Of a stretch of 64,000 bases of DNA, positions 35,244 through 44,610 are shown in pieces (positions within the stretch are counted from its first letter, which is position 1; each line of letters begins with the position of its first letter). The notes beneath the pieces are model-generated. The model was not told the DNA's origin and ran no database searches. It worked only from the letters and a program-made list of their open reading frames with translations. The stretch is from Sphingobium fontiphilum (lineage in GTDB: Bacteria > Pseudomonadota > Alphaproteobacteria > Sphingomonadales > Sphingomonadaceae), in the NCBI RefSeq assembly GCF_014196635.1, contig NZ_JACIEB010000002.1, positions 248,001 through 312,000 of the forward strand, in the 5' to 3' direction. The position numbers and the translations under genes were made by a program.

Positions 35244-36911
35244 TCAGTCGTCGATATTGCGACGGAAGGTTTCGGGCAGGAACATCAGGCCCACGACAAC
35301 GGTCAGCGCCGCGACCACGACCGGATACCACAGGCCATAGTAGATATCGCCGGTCGCCGCGACCATGGCGAAGGCCGTGGTCGGCAGGAAGCCGCCGAAC
35401 CAGCCATTGCCGATATGATAGGGCAACGACATGGAGGTGTAGCGGATGCGGCTGGGGAAGAGTTCAACCAGCATGGCGGCGATCGGGCCATAGACCATCG
35501 TCACCAGCATCGCGAGCGCCCACAGGATGGCGACGACCGCCACCTTGTTGATCCGGGCGCTGTCCGCCTTGGCGGGATAGCCAGCCTCGGCAAGGCCGGC
35601 TTTCAGGCTGTCCTGAAACGCGGCGATCGCCGCCTTCTTGTCCTCGCCGGTCAACCCCTTGGGGTCGGGCGCGGTGAAGCTGACCGAACCGACCTTGACG
35701 ACCGCCGCAGCGCCCGCCGTCGCTTCTTCGTTGGCATAGCTGACGCCGGTCTTGGCCATGTAGGCCTTGGCGATGTCGCAGCTCGACTGGTCGAACTTGT
35801 TCTTGCCCACCGGGTCGAACTGGAACGAACATTCGGCCTGGCTGGCAAAAATCGTCACCGGCGACGCCTTCTGCGCCTGCGCCAGCGCCGGGTTGGCGGC
35901 GTCGGTCAGCGCCCCGAACAGCGGAAAATAGGCGATGGCGGCCAGGGCGCAGCCGCCCAGGATGATCGGCTTGCGGCCGATCCTGTCCGACAGCCAGCCG
36001 AAGAAGACAAAGAAGGGCGTGGCCAGCGCCAGCGCGATGGCGATCAGGATGTTCGCGGTCGCGCCATCCACCTTCAGCGTCTTTTCCAGGAAGAACAGGG
36101 CGTAAAACTGGCCCGCATACCAGACGACCGCCTGACCCGCGACCGCCCCCAGCAGCGCGATGATGACCCAGCGCAGATTGCCCCACTGGCCAAAGGCTTC
36201 GGTCAGCGGCGCCTTCGACGTCGTGCCCTCGTCCTTCATCTTCTGGAAAACCGGGCTTTCGTTGAGCTGCAGACGGATCCACATCGAAACGCCCAGCAGC
36301 ACGATGGAGATCAGGAAGGGCAGACGCCATCCCCATGCCGCAAACGCCTCCTCGCCCAGCGCAAAGCGGAAACCGATGACCACCAGCAGCGCCGCGAACA
36401 GGCCGAAGGTCGCCGTGGTTTGAATCCAGCTGGTATAAAGGCCGCGCTTGCCCTCCGGCGCATGCTCCGCGACATAGGTCGCCGCGCCGCCATATTCGCC
36501 GCCCAGCGCCAGCCCCTGCGCCAGTCGCATGACCACCAGGATGATGGGCGCCGCCACGCCGATGCTGGCATAGTTCGGCAACAAGCCGACCGCAAAGGTC
36601 GACAGGCCCATGATGCCCATGGTGACGAGGAACGTGTTCTTGCGCCCGACAAGGTCCCCGATCCGCCCGAACACCAAAGCGCCGAAGGGACGCACGGCAA
36701 AGCCCGCCGCGAACGCCGCCAGCGCAAAGATGAAGGCGGTAGTTTCGTTCACGCCCGAAAAGAACTGGGCCGAAATATAGGTGGCCAGCAGGCCGTAAAG
36801 GTAGAAATCATACCATTCGAACACCGTGCCCAGCGAGGAAGCGGCGATGACCAGCTTTTCCCCCTGCGTGGCCTGATGATGCTTTGGCAGACTGTCATAG
36901 GTCGATGCCAT
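35244..36911 (-). CDS. MHS-family MFS transporter (carboxylate:proton symporter-like)
   Basis: A 555-residue major facilitator of the metabolite:H+ symporter family. 'GTVFEWYDFYLYGLLA' is the family's TM1 signature, 'GRIGDLVGRKNTFL' the loop 2-3 motif with Asp/Arg, and 'RLAQGLALGGEYGGAATYVA' the TM4-5 signature. It has twelve TM segments. Between roughly TM8 and TM9 there is an unusual hydrophilic insert of about 120 residues with two cysteines ('AECSFQFD' and 'SSCDIAKAY'), probably periplasmic. A GGAGAGG site precedes the ATG at 36911. It lies 23 bases after the DcaP-like porin gene (one operon) and divergent from acs, pointing to uptake of a short-chain carboxylate. Confidence 0.9.
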   Translation of the reverse strand: MASTYDSLPKHHQATQGEKLVIAASSLGTVFEWYDFYLYGLLATYISAQFFSGVNETTAFIFALAAFAAGFAVRPFGALVFGRIGDLVGRKNTFLVTMGIMGLSTFAVGLLPNYASIGVAAPIILVVMRLAQGLALGGEYGGAATYVAEHAPEGKRGLYTSWIQTTATFGLFAALLVVIGFRFALGEEAFAAWGWRLPFLISIVLLGVSMWIRLQLNESPVFQKMKDEGTTSKAPLTEAFGQWGNLRWVIIALLGAVAGQAVVWYAGQFYALFFLEKTLKVDGATANILIAIALALATPFFVFFGWLSDRIGRKPIILGGCALAAIAYFPLFGALTDAANPALAQAQKASPVTIFASQAECSFQFDPVGKNKFDQSSCDIAKAYMAKTGVSYANEEATAGAAAVVKVGSVSFTAPDPKGLTGEDKKAAIAAFQDSLKAGLAEAGYPAKADSARINKVAVVAILWALAMLVTMVYGPIAAMLVELFPSRIRYTSMSLPYHIGNGWFGGFLPTTAFAMVAATGDIYYGLWYPVVVAALTVVVGLMFLPETFRRNIDD

Positions 36912-36934
36912 TGATCCTCTCCTCACCAAAAAAA

Positions 36935-38338
36935 TCAGAACGTATATTTCGCCGCCATTTCGACGCGGTCCATCTGCCCCTTCAAGCCGCTGACCACTTC
37001 GCGCTGAGCGTGGCGATATTCGATGCCCAGGTCCAGATTCCTGACCGGCGACCAGAACAGGTTGCCCGCGAAGCTATAGGCTTCCGCGTTGGCGAGATCC
37101 GGCGCAAGGATGCCGCCGGGATAATCGGCGTGCTGATACCCGACCATGAAGGTCGACCGGACGGTCGGCGTCCAGCCCAGCTTGACCGCCGCAAAACCGG
37201 CGAAATTGTCGACCACATGCAGCCGGCCGTCGACCGTCGCGTCATAAATGGCGTCCGGCGCATAACCGACCGTCAGATAACGGCCCAGCCCATGACCATA
37301 AGTCGCCAGGAACCGCACATCATGCCGCCCCTTGGGGCCGAAAGGAATCTTGCCGCCCACGGTCGCGCCCCAACCCATCGCCTTGTCGCCCGCGCCATTG
37401 CTGTGGAATGACAATTCGCGCACCAGCCCGGCCACATGGATTTCGCCCAGCCTGCCCTTGTAGGCGAGCTTGGCGATCAGGTCTGGCATCCGGTCCTGAT
37501 CGGTGTCGACCAGCGCGGGCGCGGTCGTCGTCATGGTTTCGGTCTGCGGATTTTCGGCCGCCAGATAGAGGCTGAGTTCGCTGCTCAATGGCTGGCGATA
37601 CTGGATCATCATCTGCCGCACGAAGATCGCGCCGTCCATCGGCCCCACGAAATCGGTGGTTTCGGGCAGATGCCCCGCATTCTGGAACGTCGTCCATTCC
37701 TGCCCGACCAGCCAGTCGCCATAGGTCAGGAAACCACGGCGAAAGGTCGGCGTATAGGCGTTTGTCGCCCGCTGCGCGCCGAGCGGCGCCGCAGCCAGCG
37801 CGAAATCGAACTCGATATGGCTCTTCAGTTCCTTGCCGCCCAGCGGCGTCGCGGTGTCGAAGAACAGACGGGTCTGGCGGGCATGGCCGATCACGTCCTT
37901 GCTGCTGTGGCCGCCGCCCACGGGGATGGTCTGGGGCAGGAAAAACTCCTTGCCCAGCGACCCGCCAGCAACCTCGCCATCGTCATATCGGGTCGCGCTG
38001 GCCACCACTTTGACGAAACCGCCCATCTTGAAGGTGGTGGCGCCGACCCTGAACCCTTCGGCCGGGGCGGAGGGCCTGGCTTCCAGCGCGGCGAGCCGGG
38101 TGTCGGCCTTCTGCGCGACCTCAGCGGACATCGCCGCCTGCTGCGCGGTGTCCTGTTGCTGCGCGCGCGCTGCCGCCAGTTCGCCGCGCAGGGCGCTGAC
38201 CGCCGCTTCCAACTGGTTGAGACGCGCCTCCAATTCCGCCTCGCGGGCAGTCGGCTCGGCCGCCTGGGCAAGACCGGGGCACATCGCGACCAGCGCGATG
38301 CCGGCCATCCACTGAACATATTGGTGCGATTTCCGCAT
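36935..38338 (-). CDS. DcaP-like trimeric outer-membrane porin
   Basis: A 467-residue porin. After the signal peptide ('GLAQA') comes a coiled coil (about 27-85: 'AREAELEARLNQLEAAVSAL', then 'AAARAQQQDTAQQ'), the periplasmic trimerising stalk typical of DcaP. The beta-barrel follows with 'FKMGGFVKVVASATRYDDG' and 'RQTRLFFDTATPLGGKELKS', and ends in a C-terminal phenylalanine ('AAKYTF'), the outer-membrane insertion signal. DcaP transports dicarboxylates and related anions in Acinetobacter. It is the first gene of an operon with the MHS transporter. The second ATG (38338) sits at better distance from GGGAGAGG than the first (38341). Confidence 0.85.
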   Translation of the reverse strand: MRKSHQYVQWMAGIALVAMCPGLAQAAEPTAREAELEARLNQLEAAVSALRGELAAARAQQQDTAQQAAMSAEVAQKADTRLAALEARPSAPAEGFRVGATTFKMGGFVKVVASATRYDDGEVAGGSLGKEFFLPQTIPVGGGHSSKDVIGHARQTRLFFDTATPLGGKELKSHIEFDFALAAAPLGAQRATNAYTPTFRRGFLTYGDWLVGQEWTTFQNAGHLPETTDFVGPMDGAIFVRQMMIQYRQPLSSELSLYLAAENPQTETMTTTAPALVDTDQDRMPDLIAKLAYKGRLGEIHVAGLVRELSFHSNGAGDKAMGWGATVGGKIPFGPKGRHDVRFLATYGHGLGRYLTVGYAPDAIYDATVDGRLHVVDNFAGFAAVKLGWTPTVRSTFMVGYQHADYPGGILAPDLANAEAYSFAGNLFWSPVRNLDLGIEYRHAQREVVSGLKGQMDRVEMAAKYTF

Positions 38339-38424
38339 CATCCTCTCCCTGGTTCATCGTGCCGGGCCGATTATTGTTCTGGCCCGGTTCGCCGGATGGT
38401 CCGCATCATCCCTTGGACCGGGGG

Positions 38425-38470
38425 GGTATGAGAAGGACGACGATGGTAGTAGACCGATCCCACTTTGGTA
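38425..38470 (+). promoter_or_regulatory. Repeated GGTA motifs in the porin/acs intergenic region
   Basis: GGTAtg, GGTAgt and GGTAtg occur at 38425, 38445 and 38467, spaced 20 and 22 bases (two helical turns), in the 192-base region between the divergent porin operon and acs. A fourth GGTATGG lies at 38524 next to the acs start. They are candidate binding sites for the nearby LuxR-type regulator; this is inference only. Confidence 0.35.
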
Positions 38471-38530
38471 TGGGCTGCACGCCTTGGCCCCAGAGGCTAA
38501 AAGCGTGCAAAATGGTCAGGAGTGGTATGG

Positions 38531-40474
38531 ATGAGCGAGGCAGTTTACCCGGTTCCCGCACACATCGCGGCCAGCGCGACGATCACGGCTGAAAAAGCCG
38601 CCGTGATGCGCGCTGCGGTGCAGCAGGATCCCGACGCCTTCTGGCGGCAGGAGGCCCGGCGGCTCGACTGGATCACGCCTTTCACCCGCGTCAACGACAG
38701 CAATTTCAACGAAGCCGATTTCGCGATCAGCTGGTTTTCCGACGGTCAGCTCAATGTTTCGGCCAATTGCCTCGACCGGCATCTGGAAACCCGCGGCGAT
38801 CAGGCGGCGATCATCTGGGAGGGCGACAACCCTGCCGAAAGCCGCGTCATCACCTATCGCCAGTTGCATGAGGAAGTGTGCCGCTTCGCCAATGTGCTGA
38901 AGGATCAGGGCGTCCGTCGCGGCGACCGCGTGACCATCTATTTGCCGATGATCCCCGAAGCCGCCTTCGCGATGCTGGCCTGCACCCGCATCGGCGCGAT
39001 TCACTCCATCGTTTTTGGCGGATTTTCCCCCGACAGCCTCGCCAGCCGCATCAGGGATTGCGATTCGCGCCTGGTCATCACCGCTGACGAAGGATTGCGC
39101 GGCGGCAAATCCGTCCCCCTAAAGGCCAATGTCGACGCGGCGCTCGACCATTGCGCCTCGGTCGAAAAGGTCATCGTCGTGCAGCGCACCGGCGGCGCGG
39201 TGAAGATGGTGGAAGGACGCGACCTGTTCTACGCCCCGCTGCGCGACGCGGCGTCCGTCGATTGCCCCTATGAAGCGATGGGCGCGGAAGACCCGCTGTT
39301 CATCCTCTACACGTCGGGCTCCACCGGCACGCCCAAGGGCGTACTGCATACGACCGGCGGCTATCTGCTCTGGGCCTCGCTCACCCATGACTATGTGTTC
39401 GATTACAAGCCGGGCGAAGTCTACTGGTGCACCGCCGACATCGGCTGGGTCACGGGTCACAGCTACGTCGTCTATGGCCCGCTCGCCAATGGCGCGACGA
39501 CCCTGATGTTCGAAGGCGTCCCCAACTATCCCGACCACAGCCGATTCTGGCAGGTGTGCGACAAGTGGAACGTCGCGATCTTCTACACCGCCCCCACGGC
39601 GCTGCGCGCGCTGATGCGCGAAGGCGACGATTATGTGAAGTCGTCCAGCCGCAAATCGCTGCGCATTCTGGGCAGCGTGGGCGAACCAATCAATCCGGAA
39701 GCCTGGGAATGGTATCACCGCGTCGTCGGCGAGGATCGCTGCCCCATCGTCGACACCTGGTGGCAGACGGAGACCGGCGGCATCCTGATCGCGCCGCTGC
39801 CCGGCGCCACCGCCCTCAAACCCGGCTCGGCCACCCAGCCCTTGTTCGGCGTGGAACCGGTGCTGGTCGATGCCGAGGGGAAGGTGCTGGAAGGCGCGAC
39901 CGACGGCAACCTGTGCATCGCGCAAAGCTGGCCGGGCCAGATGCGGACGGTCTACAACGACCATGACCGCTTCTTCCAGACCTATTTCTCGACCTATCCG
40001 GGCTATTATTTCACCGGCGACGGCTGCCGCCGCGATGCCGATGGCTATTACTGGATCACCGGCCGCGTCGACGACGTCATCAACGTGTCAGGTCACCGCA
40101 TGGGCACGGCCGAAGTCGAAAGCGCGCTGGTCGCCCATGCCAAGGTGGCCGAAGCCGCCGTGGTCGGGATGCCGCACGCAATCAAGGGACAGGGCATTTA
40201 CGCCTATGTCACGCTGAACGCCGGCGAAGAGGGCGACAATGCCCTGCGCAAGGAACTGGTCGCATGGGTCCGCCGCGAAATCGGCCCGATCGCGACGCCC
40301 GACGTCATCCAGTTCGCGCCGGGCCTGCCCAAGACCCGGTCGGGCAAGATCATGCGCCGCATCCTGCGCAAGATCGCCGAAGGCGACGTCTCCTCGCTGG
40401 GCGATACGTCGACCCTCGCCGATCCTTCCGTCGTCGATCATCTGATCGCCGACAGCCGGCTTGTGAATGCCTGA
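38531..40474 (+). CDS. acs: Acetyl-CoA synthetase
   Basis: A 647-residue AMP-forming acetyl-CoA synthetase. '[20 protein letters not shown]' is the AMP-binding P-loop, '[20 protein letters not shown]' the acetate-pocket region with the conserved Trp, '[11 protein letters not shown]' the adenine motif, and '[14 protein letters not shown]' the C-terminal catalytic Lys that is the acetylation site in regulated Acs. The ATG at 38531 has AGGAG eight bases upstream; a GTG at 38522 is less likely. It converts acetate to acetyl-CoA. It is followed by a response-regulator gene and divergent from the porin-transporter operon. Confidence 0.96.
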   Translation: MSEAVYPVPAHIAASATITAEKAAVMRAAVQQDPDAFWRQEARRLDWITPFTRVNDSNFNEADFAISWFSDGQLNVSANCLDRHLETRGDQAAIIWEGDNPAESRVITYRQLHEEVCRFANVLKDQGVRRGDRVTIYLPMIPEAAFAMLACTRIGAIHSIVFGGFSPDSLASRIRDCDSRLVITADEGLRGGKSVPLKANVDAALDHCASVEKVIVVQRTGGAVKMVEGRDLFYAPLRDAASVDCPYEAMGAEDPLFILYTSGSTGTPKGVLHTTGGYLLWASLTHDYVFDYKPGEVYWCTADIGWVTGHSYVVYGPLANGATTLMFEGVPNYPDHSRFWQVCDKWNVAIFYTAPTALRALMREGDDYVKSSSRKSLRILGSVGEPINPEAWEWYHRVVGEDRCPIVDTWWQTETGGILIAPLPGATALKPGSATQPLFGVEPVLVDAEGKVLEGATDGNLCIAQSWPGQMRTVYNDHDRFFQTYFSTYPGYYFTGDGCRRDADGYYWITGRVDDVINVSGHRMGTAEVESALVAHAKVAEAAVVGMPHAIKGQGIYAYVTLNAGEEGDNALRKELVAWVRREIGPIATPDVIQFAPGLPKTRSGKIMRRILRKIAEGDVSSLGDTSTLADPSVVDHLIADSRLVNA

Positions 40475-40529
40475 AAAAAGACGTTAAAAAAGACGCCAAT
40501 CTTATCGAAACGACAGAGAGGACGCCAAG

Positions 40530-41165
40530 CTGGACTCCCGCGGCACCATATTGGTGGCGGACGATCATCCGCTGTTCCGCCAGGCGATGGTCATGGCGGC
40601 GTCCACGGTAGCGCCACAGGCGCGCATCGTGGAGGCCGCCACGCTGGACAGCGCGGTGCTGGCTTCGGCCGCGAGCGATCTCATCCTGATGTTGCTCGAC
40701 CTTAAAATGCCGGGATCAGCGGGCTATTCCGGCGTCGCCCTGCTCCATGCGGAACGGCCGTCGGTGCCCATCCTGGTGGTGTCCAGCGCCCAGGCGCAGA
40801 TCGCCGGTCCCGAAGCGCGTCGTTACGGCGCGGTCGGGTTCATCGGCAAGGATCAGGATCTGGAAACGATCGAGCAGGCGATCGCCGCCGCGCTCGCGGG
40901 CGATGCCCCGCCCGTGCCGCCGCCGCCCGTCAACGATGCGGTGGACGACATGGCGGGGAAGGTCGCCTCGCTCACGCCCACCCAGTTGCGCGTGCTGCTG
41001 GGCGTGCTCGACGGGCAACTCAACAAACAGATCGCCTATGAACTGGGCGTCGCGGAATCGACGATCAAGTCGCACATGACCATCGTGCTGTCGAAACTGG
41101 GGGTGCAGAACCGCACGCAGGCCGCGCTCGCCGCCCGCGCCCTTGGCCTTCAGCCGCGAGACTGA
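40530..41165 (+). CDS. LuxR-family response regulator, CrbR/ErdR-like
   Basis: A 211-residue NarL/FixJ-type regulator. The receiver domain has the acidic pair 'VADDHPLFRQ', the phospho-acceptor Asp in 'LLDLKMPG', and 'VSSAQAQ' and 'GFIGKDQ' with the conserved Ser and Lys. The DNA-binding domain is 'LTPTQLRVLLGVLDGQLNKQ' through 'TIKSHMTIVLSKLGVQNRTQ'. No ATG is available: the frame opens with a CTG at 40530 that has AGAGAGGA seven bases upstream and yields the full beta-1 strand 'DSRGTILVADD'; a TTG at 40551 would truncate that strand. It lies 55 bases after acs and convergent with the SSF-kinase gene. In other bacteria CrbR/ErdR activates acs. Confidence 0.85.
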   Translation: MDSRGTILVADDHPLFRQAMVMAASTVAPQARIVEAATLDSAVLASAASDLILMLLDLKMPGSAGYSGVALLHAERPSVPILVVSSAQAQIAGPEARRYGAVGFIGKDQDLETIEQAIAAALAGDAPPVPPPPVNDAVDDMAGKVASLTPTQLRVLLGVLDGQLNKQIAYELGVAESTIKSHMTIVLSKLGVQNRTQAALAARALGLQPRD

Positions 41166-41174
41166 TTCTACTGA

Positions 41175-44100
41175 TTATTCGGCCGCCCGCGCCGCCGCGA
41201 CCTCTTCGGCCAGCCACTGGTCCAGCCGCTGCGCCTCCAACGGCTTGGGCAGCACATCCACCCGCCGCTGCGCCGCCCGCGCCAGCATGGCCGATCCCCG
41301 CTCGGCCGTGACCAGCAGCGCCGGCAATCCGGGATCGCGCGCGCGCAGCGCGTCGATCAGGTCGATGCCGTCGCCACCGTCGCCCAGATGATAGTCGATG
41401 ATCGCGGCGTCGAACGGGCCGGGCGCCGCCAGCGCCGTCGCCTCATCGGCGGCGGCCAGCACCTGATGGCCGCCCGCCGACAGCAGCGCCTTCATGCCTT
41501 CACGATTGACCGCATCGTCGTCGACCACCAGCAATTTTAGGCCAGTGACGGGGAAAAAGGCCGCCGCAGCCCGCGCCTTGCCAGGAACGGCCCCGGTCTG
41601 CGCCATCGGCAGGGTCAGGGTGAAACGGCTGCCCCGCCCGACCGTCGACCGGACCTCGACCGTCCCGCCGATCAGCGGCGCCGCCCGCTCGACAATGGCG
41701 AGGCCGAGGCCAATGCCCGACTCGGTCCCCTGCCCGAGCCGCTCGAACTCGCGGAAGATCAGCGCCAGCTTGTCGTCGGGAATGCCGATGCCGGTGTCGT
41801 AAACCTCTACCCGCACCTGTCCGCCGCGCCGCCGCGCCCCGATCACCACGCGCCCGTCCTTGGTGTAGCGTATGGCGTTGGACAGGAAATTCTGGAGGAT
41901 GGAGCGCAGCAAGGTGCGGTCGGTTTCGACCATCGCATCGCCGCCCGCGATCCGCAGGCGCAGCCCCTTTTCGGCGGCCAGCGGCTGAAACCCGTCGATC
42001 AGGTCGGTCAGCACCGATCGCACCGAAAAGACGGCGGGTTGCGGCACGATGCCGCCCGCATCCAGCTTCGAAATATCGAGCAACGCGCGCAGCAGATCGT
42101 TGGCCGCCTCGATCGACCGGTCTATGCGCGAAAGCATCGCCAGCCCCTGCTCGGGCAGCGTCCGCCGCAGAGCGCCCGAAAACAGCATCGCGGCGTGGAG
42201 CGGCTGCAACAGGTCATGGCTCGCCGCCGCCAGGAAGCGGGTCTTGTCGGCATTGGCGCGCGCCAGCCTGGCGTTCACGTCCGACAGTTGCGCCGTGCGT
42301 TCCGCCACCGCCCGTTCCAGGTCGCGCCGCGCCGTCTCGGTCGCTTCGCGCGCCTGGGCTTCCAGCGTGATGTCGGTAAAGGACATGACATAGCCGCCAT
42401 CGGGCATCGGTCCGCCCACGGTCTTGAGCACCCGGCCATCCGACCGCTCGCGCTCGAAGCTATGCTGCCGCCGCACCCGCATATGGGCCAGCCGCCGCTC
42501 GACATGCCCCTCGACCTCGCCCGGCCCGCACTCGCCCTGCTGCGCGTTGAAGCGGATCAGGTCCGCCACCGGCACCCCCACGCGCACCAGCCCGGCGGGA
42601 TAGGCGAACAGTTCCAGATAGCGGCTGTTCCAGGCCACCAGACGCAGGTTGCGGTCGATCACGCTGACGCCGATGTCGATGTTTTCCAGCGTCGCGGCCA
42701 GCAATCCTTGCGAAAAATGCAGCGACTGGCCCGATGCGTCGAGCATCTGCGCCACTTCCGACAGGCCAAGGCCCCGGCCCGACATGGCCGACGCCATGAT
42801 CGCGCGGGCGGACGAGGCGCCCACGACGCTGCCGATCAGCCGTTCAGCCGCGCGCGCGGTGGTCAGGTCGATGCCGGCGGCCGGGTCAATGTCGGTCCCG
42901 AACAGCTCCGCCGACCGTTCCGGCCCGACAAAGCGCACAACCAGATCGGCGAGCGCGCCCATGTCGGAAATGCGCGCGATGCCATGCTGGGTGGAAGGCC
43001 GACCCGATCCGCGCCCGCGCCGCGCCATGATCCAGCCGACCAGCCCATAGGACAGGATATTGCCCGACAGGCTGACCGTGGCGCCAAAGGTAACCGGGCT
43101 GATCCCGTCCATGCCCAGCAACAGCCTTGGATCGCGCAGCAGCGCCGGCAGCGCCGTCCCCGCGACAGCCGGTATGAACAACGTCGCCAGCCACAGCACG
43201 AAGCCGACGCTCAATCCCGCTTTCGCCGCCGCCGCCTCATTGCCGGTGCGGCGCACCGCCACGATCAGCACGGGCGCGCATTGCGATATGGCGACAAAGG
43301 CGATCAGGCCGACCGACGCCAATTGCGCGCCGCCCGGCGTCATCAGCGCAAAGCCGACCGAAGACGCGATCAGCGCAATGATCGCCGCGCGCCGCACCCA
43401 CAGCAACTGTTCGCCCAGATGCGCGTCATTGCCCTGGCGGCGCAGCAATATGGGCGCGAACAGATCGTTGGAAATCATGCTGGACAGGGCGATGGCCTCC
43501 GTCACCACCATCGCCAGCGCCGCCGACAGCCCGCCCAGGAAAACCAGGATGGCTAAGCCCTCCGCGCCGATGGAACCGGGCAGGCTGAGCACGAAGAAAT
43601 CGGGCGGCGCGTCGCCGCCCAGCATGGTGAGGCCCGCAATGGCGATCGGCGGCACCGCCAGGACGGTCAGCAACAGATAGGCGAAAAAGCCCCAACGCGC
43701 CCGCAAAATATCGTCCGGCTCGCGCGCCTCCATGACGGTCACGTAAAATTGCCGGGGCAGGCACAAAATCGCGCCGATCGACAGGAGCGAGGCGGTCAGG
43801 AAATCGGCATCGATATCGCTGACATTGAACCGCTGCTGCAACAGGCCAAAGCCATGGTCGGGCAGCGAAGGCGTCGTCCACAGCAGCCACAGGGCGAGCA
43901 GCGCGACCCCGCCCAGCGCCGTCAGCTTGATGATGGATTCCACCGCGACCGCGAACAGCACCGCCTCGTTACGGGCCGCCACCTCGTACCGGCGCACGCC
44001 GAAGATGATCGCGAACAGGGCGAGCGCGACGGCCGCGCCCAATAGGGGCGTGACGCTCTCCTTCGTGCCCGACACCAGCGCGAAACTGACGGCCACGGAC

Positions 44101-44507
44101 CGCAGTTGGAGCGCGATATAAGGTATGGTGCCGAACAGTGCGATCAGGGTCACGAGCGCGGCGACGCTGCGGCTCTTGCCAAAGCGCGACCCGATGAAAT
44201 CGGAGATGGAGGTCGCGCCCTCGCTCTGCACCTCGACGTTCATGCGGCGCAGGAAGCGGCCGCCCAGCACCATCATCAGGATCGGCCCGACATAGATGGG
44301 CAGGTAATGCAGCCCCCCGGTCGCCGCCGTGCCGACCGTGCCGAAATAGGTCCAGCTTGTGCAGTAGACCGCCAGCGCCAGCGCATAGGCGTGGATGCGC
44401 GCGCGCGACTGTTGCAACCGCTCGCGATGCCGATGCGCCAGCGCCGCGCCGCCGAACATCAACGCGACATAGAGGATCGCCATCACCAATGGCGCGGACG
44501 TCGTCAT
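41175..44507 (-). CDS. SSF-fused hybrid histidine kinase, CrbS/MxtR-like
   Basis: A 1,110-residue sensor. The N-terminal ~500 residues are a sodium:solute symporter domain with about 13 TM helices ('YCTSWTYFGTVG', 'GARRYEV'-like loop, 'LPRQFYVTVMEAREPDD', 'ALSSMISNDLFAPILL'). A PAS domain follows ('TLENIDIGVSVIDRNLRLVA'), then a coiled-coil linker, HisKA with the phospho-His in 'FLAAASHDLLQPLHA', HATPase ('LQNFLSNAIRY', 'YDTGIGIPDDKL', 'GIGLGLAIVERAAPLIGG') and a C-terminal receiver with Asp in 'DAAIIDYHLGDG'. The architecture matches CrbS/MxtR. The start at 44507 ('MTTSAPLVM') is preferred. It ends nine bases from the convergent regulator gene. Confidence 0.92.
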   Translation of the reverse strand: MTTSAPLVMAILYVALMFGGAALAHRHRERLQQSRARIHAYALALAVYCTSWTYFGTVGTAATGGLHYLPIYVGPILMMVLGGRFLRRMNVEVQSEGATSISDFIGSRFGKSRSVAALVTLIALFGTIPYIALQLRSVAVSFALVSGTKESVTPLLGAAVALALFAIIFGVRRYEVAARNEAVLFAVAVESIIKLTALGGVALLALWLLWTTPSLPDHGFGLLQQRFNVSDIDADFLTASLLSIGAILCLPRQFYVTVMEAREPDDILRARWGFFAYLLLTVLAVPPIAIAGLTMLGGDAPPDFFVLSLPGSIGAEGLAILVFLGGLSAALAMVVTEAIALSSMISNDLFAPILLRRQGNDAHLGEQLLWVRRAAIIALIASSVGFALMTPGGAQLASVGLIAFVAISQCAPVLIVAVRRTGNEAAAAKAGLSVGFVLWLATLFIPAVAGTALPALLRDPRLLLGMDGISPVTFGATVSLSGNILSYGLVGWIMARRGRGSGRPSTQHGIARISDMGALADLVVRFVGPERSAELFGTDIDPAAGIDLTTARAAERLIGSVVGASSARAIMASAMSGRGLGLSEVAQMLDASGQSLHFSQGLLAATLENIDIGVSVIDRNLRLVAWNSRYLELFAYPAGLVRVGVPVADLIRFNAQQGECGPGEVEGHVERRLAHMRVRRQHSFERERSDGRVLKTVGGPMPDGGYVMSFTDITLEAQAREATETARRDLERAVAERTAQLSDVNARLARANADKTRFLAAASHDLLQPLHAAMLFSGALRRTLPEQGLAMLSRIDRSIEAANDLLRALLDISKLDAGGIVPQPAVFSVRSVLTDLIDGFQPLAAEKGLRLRIAGGDAMVETDRTLLRSILQNFLSNAIRYTKDGRVVIGARRRGGQVRVEVYDTGIGIPDDKLALIFREFERLGQGTESGIGLGLAIVERAAPLIGGTVEVRSTVGRGSRFTLTLPMAQTGAVPGKARAAAAFFPVTGLKLLVVDDDAVNREGMKALLSAGGHQVLAAADEATALAAPGPFDAAIIDYHLGDGGDGIDLIDALRARDPGLPALLVTAERGSAMLARAAQRRVDVLPKPLEAQRLDQWLAEEVAAARAAE

Positions 44508-44610
44508 GGCCTGCCCAGAGCCTCCCTGCCCCCCCGAAACCAGCCTTCTCGCACCTTGTGCGGGGAATGGAAAGAGCATGACCGGCGGTCGATCGCGCCA
44601 GCGGCCCGGC

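Noticed and set aside
38467..38480. A sigma-54 promoter for acs (GG and GC doublets)
   Set aside because: The doublets are 10 rather than the required spacing apart and the surrounding consensus is poor.
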